Below are positions 8,533 to 15,710 of a DNA stretch of 21,293 nucleotides, in pieces (position 1 is the first letter of the stretch; each line of letters begins with the position of its first letter). The stretch is taken from positions 1 to 21,293 of the IMG/VR virus record IMGVR_UViG_3300035034_000419; one strand, 5' to 3'. The translations under genes and the position numbers were made by a program. Below the pieces are notes generated by a model. It saw only the letters and a list, made by a program, of their open reading frames with translations. It ran no database searches and was not told the DNA's origin. Source of the DNA: a virus.

Positions 8533-9461
8533 TGGAAGTATTAAAAAGAAAAATATTATTAGAAAATAGTGTCGATAAAAGCTATGAAAGTAAAGATTGG
8601 GGAGGACTAACCGCATCTACTTTCTATATTAAAATCATCTTAACTCAAAAGATGGATGATATGGGTATTTTTTCTGATATGGAATATATAACTAAAGATA
8701 TAACTAATACTGTTCCAGATTATACTATCCTAAAAAATAAATTAAATAGTCTAGGTTATGTATTTCCTTTTATGAATGGAAATGTAAGTCCAGTTTTTAC
8801 AAACTCAACAATTCCAATAAATTATAAAGATATACTAAGACTACCAATTAATGATGTATCTAATTATTATGTTTTTGGTAATTCAGTTATAACTGGTGCT
8901 ACGGATAGTAGAATTGAAGATGTTAGAAGTTATGATGGACAATCCCCATTTAAAGTTGGTTTTGATATTTCAAAAGAAACATATGATAATTATAATAATG
9001 ATAATATAAATGGTGTTGATAGAGTAATTTCAGTACAAGAACCTAAAAAATACGTATTTGATGCGAATAATGACACATTTTTAGGTTCCACTAATCAAAC
9101 AAGTGGGTTATTATTCTATGACTATACTGGTGATAGTAGAACAATAGTAGTTGAAGGAGTTATAACAACTATACCACTAACTACTTATCAATATGTTGGT
9201 GAAGGTAAAAATGAAACTAACACATCTTTGAGTGCTTTAAATAAACAAGAATATTTATTTGGTATAGTTTCTCCACCAGAAATAATAAATGATGTATTTA
9301 TAGAAAGAGGAATAACAAGTGTAAACGATATGCATCTAAAATTATCCGAAATTAATAGTATTAGTGATTTAGATAAATATGGTAATGGTCTTTATAGAAA
9401 TGGGTCTAATGGAAATGGGTCTAATGGAAATGGGTCTAATGGAAATAACAACTGTAAATGA
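8532..9461 (+). CDS. Uncharacterised structural protein (309 aa) with slipped repetitive C-terminus
   Basis: No family recognised. The start overlaps the previous stop (TAATG). The N-terminal part contains KDWGGLTASTFYIKIILTQK and looks like a soluble beta-rich virion protein. Residues 257-290 (ERGITSVNDMHLKLSEINS...YGNGLY) seem to be a defined C-terminal motif; GNGLY also occurs near the C-terminus of the gp6-like protein. After it come three copies of NGSNG from a 15-bp tandem repeat, then NNNCK and a TGA stop. Just past the repeat the DNA again resembles the MHLKLSEIN segment, but in another frame. The present C-terminus is therefore probably the product of a duplication followed by frameshifts, or of sequencing indels. 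This is the only gene here not ending in TAA. Confidence 0.65.
   Translation: MEVLKRKILLENSVDKSYESKDWGGLTASTFYIKIILTQKMDDMGIFSDMEYITKDITNTVPDYTILKNKLNSLGYVFPFMNGNVSPVFTNSTIPINYKDILRLPINDVSNYYVFGNSVITGATDSRIEDVRSYDGQSPFKVGFDISKETYDNYNNDNINGVDRVISVQEPKKYVFDANNDTFLGSTNQTSGLLFYDYTGDSRTIVVEGVITTIPLTTYQYVGEGKNETNTSLSALNKQEYLFGIVSPPEIINDVFIERGITSVNDMHLKLSEINSISDLDKYGNGLYRNGSNGNGSNGNGSNGNNNCK
9398..9446 (+). repeat. 15-bp tandem repeat, three copies plus partial
   Basis: The unit AAATGGGTCTAATGG is repeated exactly at 9398-9412, 9413-9427 and 9428-9442, followed by AAAT of a fourth. It encodes NGSNG repeats. The unit length is a multiple of three, so copy-number change alters length but not frame. 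Confidence 0.95.
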
Positions 9462-9494
9462 TATGCATTTAAAATTAGTGAGTTAAATAAATAA
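9443..9494 (+). pseudogene. Frameshifted relic of a duplicated C-terminal segment
   Basis: Read with one A removed at 9443-9445 and one A added after 9477, this stretch encodes GITTVNDMHLKLSELNK and a TAA at 9492-9494. The same gene upstream at 9309-9356 encodes GITSVNDMHLKLSEIN. The nucleotide sequences match closely over about 36 bases (differences mainly G/C, C/T and C/T). As given, the reading frame stops at 9459-9461, so this segment is mostly untranslated. It is either a decaying partial duplication or an intact C-terminus disguised by two homopolymer indel errors. Confidence 0.7.
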
Positions 9495-9506
9495 TTAAAT
9501 AGTTAC

Positions 9507-9534
9507 TTATTAAGATTTTTAAGTATCTTAATAA
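9507..9534 (+). repeat. Inverted repeat (10-bp arms) in the longest intergenic gap
   Basis: TTATTAAGAT (9507-9516) and ATCTTAATAA (9525-9534) are perfect reverse complements around an 8-nt loop, within the 90-nt gap 9462-9551. No T run follows on the + strand, so it is not a classical intrinsic terminator. It could be an mRNA-stabilising or processing hairpin. The arms are nearly all A/T, so chance is possible. Confidence 0.5.
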
Positions 9535-9551
9535 AAATAAAGATAAAAAAT

Positions 9552-10475
9552 ATGGCAACGGGAACATACGGTACAGTAAGAGCAGCAGATATTTCACCAG
9601 AAGATGTTGAGATATTTTACCATTTTACACCATCTAGGGATAAAATAGGTAATAATACATTGATTAAATTAAATTCAAACGAAGTTTTATTAAAGGTTGA
9701 TAACCCAAATAAGAGTCAATCTAATGTAACTGGTTTTGAGGTTTTTGGTGGTATGTATACACTAAAACTACCAGTAGCTAATTTTGGTGTTAAAGGATAT
9801 TATACAATAATGATTAAACCAGTTGAAATAAGAACTAAAATAGTTGATGTTGGAGTATTATCAGCATATCCAGATGTTACTGGTCTTGTTTTTGATATTT
9901 CAAGTGTACCAACTAATTTAGCTAATAAATTTGAAAATAATGGTTTGGTTGGTTATAGAATTGAATACATTAATGTTGGTAGTACCAACAATGATGTTAA
10001 AATGAATAATTTTTTTAGAATCATAACATCAAATAATAGATGTGAACCAGTAAATCAGAATCTAACAAACTCTAATCAAAAAGCAATTAGATATAGATTT
10101 AATGATAATTCTACTTTGACTTATTGTACGGTTTCACCATCTTCAGCACCCAACATTAAACCAAACGTTTTACCTTTTATAGGTAACCCTAATCAAGAGG
10201 TTATAATTACCAATACATTCTTTAACCCTATCATGCTTGAAGTAGAAATGGTTGAACATGATATAGAAACATTAGCATTTTCATTATATGGAAATCAAAC
10301 AAAAAGTTTGGAAGATGGAATATATACAATTTACAATTTCAAAAATGAAATTTATAAACAATTTAATCTTTTTGAAATTAAAGATGAATTTAGTGGTAAA
10401 CCATTATTTGAGGTTAGAGAGCAAAAAACAGCTATAGATTTCGCAAAAGCATTCAATAATATTACAACATTATAA
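9552..10475 (+). CDS. Uncharacterised phage structural protein (307 aa)
   Basis: No family recognised. The product begins MATGTYGTVRAADISPEDVE, then has FYHFTPSRD, and continues as a beta-rich soluble protein with a glycine/aromatic patch (GFEVFGGMYTLKLP) around residues 65-80 and a more helical, charged C-terminus (EVREQKTAIDFAKAFNN). Only two cysteines occur, unlike the genes further downstream. It is preceded by the longest gap of the window, which contains a hairpin and an A-rich leader (AAAGATAAAAAAT before ATG), so a new transcript or a processed 5' end may begin here. It is followed after 8 nt by the 908-aa gene. A baseplate or tail-tip role is inferred only from its position. Confidence 0.6.
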   Translation: MATGTYGTVRAADISPEDVEIFYHFTPSRDKIGNNTLIKLNSNEVLLKVDNPNKSQSNVTGFEVFGGMYTLKLPVANFGVKGYYTIMIKPVEIRTKIVDVGVLSAYPDVTGLVFDISSVPTNLANKFENNGLVGYRIEYINVGSTNNDVKMNNFFRIITSNNRCEPVNQNLTNSNQKAIRYRFNDNSTLTYCTVSPSSAPNIKPNVLPFIGNPNQEVIITNTFFNPIMLEVEMVEHDIETLAFSLYGNQTKSLEDGIYTIYNFKNEIYKQFNLFEIKDEFSGKPLFEVREQKTAIDFAKAFNNITTL

Positions 10476-10483
10476 CTCACTAA

Positions 10484-13210
10484 ATGGCAAAAAAGATAAA
10501 AGTAGTTGGATATTCAAAAGAAACAGTTTATAATGGTGGTGTATCATATAGAAATTTTAGTCCAAATTTAGTAGGAACACAATTAGCTAGTGATGAAGGT
10601 ACACCTTTATTTACAATGGGTAATTTTGCCGTTACCACTAATTTAGACCCTAAATCTAATAAAAACTATATTACCGATAAGTTTTCAGAATTCGTAACGT
10701 TAGACACGCTTAAATTAACAACTGAGACAACTACAGAATTATTAAAGAATAATACTAGTGTTGTTTTAAATTTAGATAAATCTAATTTAAAACGTTATGC
10801 TTTATTTGGTTCAATGGTTGACTTTATCCGTGTATCTTTAGAGGACATAATAACAAAATGGCCAGCTTCGTTATATTTGGACCCAGTTGCTTTTTATAAT
10901 AATCAACAATTAAATGGTTATACATATGAAAACTATGAATATGACTCAATTGAAGATACTTCTACCTTTAAAATTAACACAACTTTTATTGAAAATAACT
11001 ACCAAGTTAATTATTTAACAAATGGTACAATCATTGATACATTTAATGAATCTAATGATTTGAGAAATTTAACGATAAATTATTTATCATATTGTGTATT
11101 TAAAGACAATAAAGAATATGATATATTAGGTTTCACTGGTTCAACTTATGAAAAAGCGGATTACATATATTTCAAAGCAAAAGGTAATCCATTTAGTGGT
11201 TTAACAACAAATGGAAGTATATTTTACCATATTAAACCACTTAAAATAATTGGTGAAACATTCTTTAATGCATTACCAGATTTTGAGAATTATTTGTTAA
11301 ATCGTAAATCTATTCCTTTATATAATTCTACATTTAATTTTCCAATCAGAACTGATAACGGTATGTTAATGTATACTTCAAAATCACTTACTTGGCCAGT
11401 AAGTGATGGGTATAATATTGATTTTAGTACACCAGAATATAATACATTTGCAACAGAACTATTAGATATAGCAACAAACTATGATTTAACGGAAACTGGG
11501 TTAATGAAACGATTTTTAGTTTCTGAATCTATTTCAGATTTTGATACGACTCCAGTACATTTAGACCCTTTACACCAAGATACAACAACTGGTCAAAAAG
11601 TTAATAAAACTTTAAATATATATGGTAGAGCATTCGATGATGTTAATAAATTCATTGAAGGTATATCATTTGCACATGTTGTAACATATGATAAAAAAGA
11701 CAATGCACCAGATAAATTTTTAAAAGATTTATCTAAAGTATTTGGTTGGGATTCAATCCCAACATTAGAAGAAAATGATTTAATATCTAATTATGTTTCA
11801 ACATCAAACCCAAGTTTCTCTGGTGAATCAGTTGGATTAACAGCAGCTGAAGCAGATATTGAACTATGGAGAAGACTAATATTAAACTCACCTTGGATTT
11901 GGAAATCTAAAGGTGCTAGGAAATCTATCGAGTTTTTACTTAATTTTATAGGTGTACCACAAGGGTTAATCACGTTCAATGAGCATATATACAAAGCTAA
12001 TGGTCCATTAGATATGGATTTATTCATAGAGGCATTAGAATTAAATGGTTTAGATATAGACTTAAGTAAATATCCTATAGATGAAGATGGTTATCCTAAA
12101 CCATTACCAGATACAAACGATATGTATTTCCAAAACCACGGTCTATGGTTTAGAGAAACAGCTGGTACTGGTTCTACTGTAGATATCACAACTGGTAATA
12201 ATCCACATGTTGGTTCTTATGATGGTGGTTCAAAATACATTAATCAATTTAAATCAATAATTACTGACTTTAAACCAATAACTATAACCTCGACAACAGT
12301 TAATATATTAACAAATAATTTATTTACAAATTATAATCTAGGTGATATAACAAATTATAATGGTGATACATATGTAGATGTTAAATCATTAGATGGTTCA
12401 AATGTTGGTGATTATGTTGTTTATAATTCAAGTATAATAACTGACCCTATACCTCAAGAAGTGTTAACACCTTGTGGTTGTGATACTGATGGTGAAGATG
12501 ATGCTTTAAGCATTTGTATTGAAACAAAAACAAAACCAAATAAGGTAAGCGATTGTAAAGGATTTAGTCATACACCAACAATTGATAGAACTAGTGGTTT
12601 TTATGTTTTTAGACTTTACAAAACTGATATAAATGATAATATTGTAACTGACGAGGGTTCAATAATAACTTCTTTTATAAATAAAGAATGTTGTAAAACT
12701 ATAGGTGGTACTTCAGCTTATTTAGATTCAGATACGCTGGGTAATATATCTAGTAATACTAGGTTAATTAGTAGTGGTTATGTTTGTTGTACAACTAATA
12801 AATGTGGTTGTAATGTTGCATGTAAATGGTCATTAAGACCACTCTTAACAAACGAATCAACTGGTAAATCTTACTATGGTGAAATAAATGAACCATTGGA
12901 AATTCCAATCAACAGTGGTAACTTATTTTTAGATTTTAATATGTTTAAAGGTAAAGGTGGTAAAGCTGTAACAACAAGTGATGGTTCTAATTGTATGGTT
13001 AATTATACTATACCAGTTAAAATCACTGACCCATATACAAACGAAGTTGGTTTCGGTTGTAAATTGACTAATTTGGGTAGAGAAGATTTAGCCTTGGGTG
13101 ATGAAAGTTTTATGAATAAGATGTTAACTGAGAAAATTAGTGGTTCGTTAGGTTGTTGTGTTACTAAAAAAGACGAAACTAAAACATATGTTAAAAGTTT
13201 ATACGAATAA
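10484..13210 (+). CDS. Large tail/baseplate protein with P2 gpI-like motif and Cys-rich C-terminus
   Basis: A 908-residue protein. Residues 457-492 contain ELWRRLILNSPWIWKSKGAR, then KSIEFLLNFIGVP. This has the layout of the short conserved block in P2 gpI-type tail proteins and many large-phage tail proteins (basic-R-x-L-I-x-x-[AS]-P, then K-x-K-G-[TA], then I-x-x-[LF]-L, then G-x-P). In P2, gpI is a baseplate wedge component and a partner of the tail fibre. The N-terminal 450 residues are beta-rich. Cysteines are strikingly skewed: one in the first 660 residues and 15 in the last 245 (from C664), including CGC, ECC, VCC and KCGC groups, which suggests metal binding or a disulfide-free tight core. 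No signal peptide or membrane span. A baseplate-wedge/fibre-connector role is a reasonable guess. Confidence 0.55.
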   Translation: MAKKIKVVGYSKETVYNGGVSYRNFSPNLVGTQLASDEGTPLFTMGNFAVTTNLDPKSNKNYITDKFSEFVTLDTLKLTTETTTELLKNNTSVVLNLDKSNLKRYALFGSMVDFIRVSLEDIITKWPASLYLDPVAFYNNQQLNGYTYENYEYDSIEDTSTFKINTTFIENNYQVNYLTNGTIIDTFNESNDLRNLTINYLSYCVFKDNKEYDILGFTGSTYEKADYIYFKAKGNPFSGLTTNGSIFYHIKPLKIIGETFFNALPDFENYLLNRKSIPLYNSTFNFPIRTDNGMLMYTSKSLTWPVSDGYNIDFSTPEYNTFATELLDIATNYDLTETGLMKRFLVSESISDFDTTPVHLDPLHQDTTTGQKVNKTLNIYGRAFDDVNKFIEGISFAHVVTYDKKDNAPDKFLKDLSKVFGWDSIPTLEENDLISNYVSTSNPSFSGESVGLTAAEADIELWRRLILNSPWIWKSKGARKSIEFLLNFIGVPQGLITFNEHIYKANGPLDMDLFIEALELNGLDIDLSKYPIDEDGYPKPLPDTNDMYFQNHGLWFRETAGTGSTVDITTGNNPHVGSYDGGSKYINQFKSIITDFKPITITSTTVNILTNNLFTNYNLGDITNYNGDTYVDVKSLDGSNVGDYVVYNSSIITDPIPQEVLTPCGCDTDGEDDALSICIETKTKPNKVSDCKGFSHTPTIDRTSGFYVFRLYKTDINDNIVTDEGSIITSFINKECCKTIGGTSAYLDSDTLGNISSNTRLISSGYVCCTTNKCGCNVACKWSLRPLLTNESTGKSYYGEINEPLEIPINSGNLFLDFNMFKGKGGKAVTTSDGSNCMVNYTIPVKITDPYTNEVGFGCKLTNLGREDLALGDESFMNKMLTEKISGSLGCCVTKKDETKTYVKSLYE

Positions 13211-13227
13211 AATAAAAAATAGATAAT

Positions 13228-13235
13228 TATAAATA
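13228..13235 (+). promoter_or_regulatory. T4 late-promoter-like TATAAATA before the 821-aa gene
   Basis: The octamer TATAAATA, identical to the T4 late -10 consensus, lies 14 nt before the ATG at 13242 within TTATAAATAAAAA. The same 13-mer stands before the gene at 17902. The octamer alone also occurs inside genes (for example near 507) in this AT-rich DNA, so this is only a candidate; it could also be an A-rich translation leader. Confidence 0.35.
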
Positions 13236-13241
13236 AAAAGA

Positions 13242-15707
13242 ATGGGTTATTTTTTCGACTTAGAAGATTATACTAATTGTGGAACTAAAAGTTCAACATA
13301 CTTAAAACTAATGCATGTAGATGCCTCAAAGTTTCGTGAAGATTATTATATTGAAAACGGAACATATGAAGGTTACCTTCCAAAACAAAGAGTAATCGCA
13401 TTAGCACCTAATGGTGAAATTAAAGTTTTCAGTACAGTTAATGGTAAGATAAGTAAAAGTGAAAATGAAGGTTTTGGTAGTTTTTGTTGTGAAAACAATG
13501 TACCATTATTAATGAACTCTAATTATAGTGTAAACGGTTTACCATACTTCCCAAATTTAAATACATCTAATATTTATTGGGATAACGATACACAAGCATG
13601 TAGATGGAGAACACCATCTACAGAAAACGGTAATTTTGACCCGTTTAAAATAGTTGTTAATCCAAGTGGTAATGATGGTACAGTATTTAATGTGGGTAAA
13701 GACGATGACTGTACATTAAATGTGGAGTTTGATTTTTTATTTAAATACGATTGTAAAGATTTAACTGATACACTTGAAACAACAAATGTTATTACTACAA
13801 CGAATATAAACGTAAAATTAATTAATGAATTCAAAGATAAAATAAAACAATATAAAGTTAGATGTGAATCTATTTCAAACACAATAGAATCAATAACTAA
13901 AGAATACGATAACACTTTACACTCTATTAATTGTGAAAAGTTTCCAACATCTAGAAAATTTAATTTTTTTGATGGGCCTTGGTATGAACGAAATCCAAAT
14001 CAACCTTTACCAGATAATAGAACTTGGGGTAATACAGCGTTTGGTGATTTAACATCATTTAACGGTACAGCACCTTTTTCATATAGTTTCGAACAAAGTC
14101 CTTTTTATGAACAAGTTAACCCTACTAAAAGTGTTAATTTCTGTATAAATGAACCAGAGGGTTTAAATCAGTGGAAAATAATTCTAGGTGATGATAAATT
14201 CAATAAATTTGTTGATGGTGATGCATCATCTTACACTTGCAATGACGTAATAGCATTATCCAATTTAAATGATATAAGATTAAGAAACGGTCAATCAGCA
14301 TTAATATATGAATGTAAGACTCCATTCGGTTTTAAATCTAGTTTAAGTGATAATATAGCTGAATTAACCAAATCTCAAGAAAATTGTGTTTTAAGATTGA
14401 AAAAGTTACAAGCGGAATTAGAATCAATAGAAACTACTGAAACAACTGAAACTGAATCAACATCAACTTGTGGTTCTCCAGCTCAAGTATTGGAAACTTT
14501 AGATGTATCGTTCACTATTGATATAATAGAAAATAATGGTACACACACAACCGTACTAGAACAATCATTACATGAGGCAATTGGTTTAGGTAATTTATAC
14601 ACCTACTTAACACAACATCCTACTGATAGTGGTTTTTATATTGGCGGTATACCAAACTCTAAAGAAGTTATTGAATATAGTTTAATAAATAGCGATATTC
14701 CATTAACTTACGATAATGATACATTTAATACTTCATCATGTAATTACGCTAAGAAAGTATTTACTAAAATATTGTTTACTGAATCTAATTTTGATAATTC
14801 TCAATCAGACCTATTCAATAATTCTCTTTCTAACACTATATTTTCATCTAATTGGTTGAATAAAAGTGTTGAGATTACGGACCCACTTATTTTAGATAGA
14901 ATTAAAAATAAGAAATTAACAATTACATTAAAGGTTAATGATTCATGTGGTAACGTATGTATTCTTATGGATAATATTAAAATGGATTCCAATTGTATTA
15001 ATACTAAAGAAAATATTACAACATTAAATTCATCACCAGGTTTTGTTTTAGAAAAATATGTTGATAATAAGAAATCTTGGGTAAATAACATATCCAACGT
15101 AAATAGAGATTTCGATGTTTCAGATAATAAAGGTAATAATTCAATTAGACAAACTAATTACAATGTTAATGATGAAAGATTAGTTATTAACACAAAAGAA
15201 ATTGATTTAGATGTAGACATATCTAACGCTATCGAATATGATGTTTGGAAATACACATTGGATAATCCATGTTTATTAGATTGTGATGGTGGTTGTGAAG
15301 ACTACACTTTCGATATTAATACAGATGTAGATTTTGAAGCTATTTTTAATACCAACCTACCATCTTCTTATACACCTATAAGTGGTTTTACGTTTATAAC
15401 CACTTGGACTGTTGATGTATATAGTAACTGTAATAATGTTTACAGTAGTTCATTATTTTCTGGACAATCTAGTTCTATTAGTGGTTTAACACCAACTAGT
15501 TCTAATTATCAAACAGAACTATCAGATATGGCAATTGATTTAGGTTTAAATTATTCATTATCTGGTGATACCGTAACACTAACTGATTGTCAAAACTTAC
15601 TAAAAGGTAGTTTTAAAATAGATATTAACTTAAATATATCTGTAACGAGAAATAAACTGGTTGAATGTACTGATATTAGTGCTTCTGCTAACACATATAA
15701 TATATAA
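13242..15707 (+). CDS. Large cysteine-rich structural protein with two coiled-coil segments (821 aa)
   Basis: I do not recognise a named family. The protein begins MGYFFDLEDYTNCGTKSSTY and carries about 23 cysteines spread over its length, with a cluster CLLDCDGGCEDY near residues 682-693. Two regions look like alpha-helical coiled coils: about 190-234 (INEFKDKIKQYKVRCESISN) and about 367-396 (IAELTKSQENCVLRLKKLQA), the second followed by a Thr/Glu-rich low-complexity linker (about 397-409, TTETTETE). Between and after them the sequence is beta-rich; the last 130 residues resemble a repeated strand domain. Coiled coils with beta domains would fit a trimeric fibre or spike protein. No membrane segment or enzymatic motif is visible. 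It has its own 31-nt leader with a TATAAATA octamer and is followed after 3 nt by the 719-aa gene. Confidence 0.6.
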   Translation: MGYFFDLEDYTNCGTKSSTYLKLMHVDASKFREDYYIENGTYEGYLPKQRVIALAPNGEIKVFSTVNGKISKSENEGFGSFCCENNVPLLMNSNYSVNGLPYFPNLNTSNIYWDNDTQACRWRTPSTENGNFDPFKIVVNPSGNDGTVFNVGKDDDCTLNVEFDFLFKYDCKDLTDTLETTNVITTTNINVKLINEFKDKIKQYKVRCESISNTIESITKEYDNTLHSINCEKFPTSRKFNFFDGPWYERNPNQPLPDNRTWGNTAFGDLTSFNGTAPFSYSFEQSPFYEQVNPTKSVNFCINEPEGLNQWKIILGDDKFNKFVDGDASSYTCNDVIALSNLNDIRLRNGQSALIYECKTPFGFKSSLSDNIAELTKSQENCVLRLKKLQAELESIETTETTETESTSTCGSPAQVLETLDVSFTIDIIENNGTHTTVLEQSLHEAIGLGNLYTYLTQHPTDSGFYIGGIPNSKEVIEYSLINSDIPLTYDNDTFNTSSCNYAKKVFTKILFTESNFDNSQSDLFNNSLSNTIFSSNWLNKSVEITDPLILDRIKNKKLTITLKVNDSCGNVCILMDNIKMDSNCINTKENITTLNSSPGFVLEKYVDNKKSWVNNISNVNRDFDVSDNKGNNSIRQTNYNVNDERLVINTKEIDLDVDISNAIEYDVWKYTLDNPCLLDCDGGCEDYTFDINTDVDFEAIFNTNLPSSYTPISGFTFITTWTVDVYSNCNNVYSSSLFSGQSSSISGLTPTSSNYQTELSDMAIDLGLNYSLSGDTVTLTDCQNLLKGSFKIDINLNISVTRNKLVECTDISASANTYNI

Positions 15708-15710
15708 ATT

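Noticed and set aside
9441-9484. Programmed ribosomal frameshift at the end of the 309-aa gene
   Set aside because: Two opposite shifts within about 35 nt would be needed, and no canonical heptamer with a following structure is seen at both points. Mutation or sequencing error is simpler.
9309-9494. Diversity-generating retroelement template/variable repeat pair
   Set aside because: Differences between the two copies are mainly G/C and C/T plus single-base indels, not adenine-specific substitutions. No reverse transcriptase or C-type-lectin-like end is present in the window.
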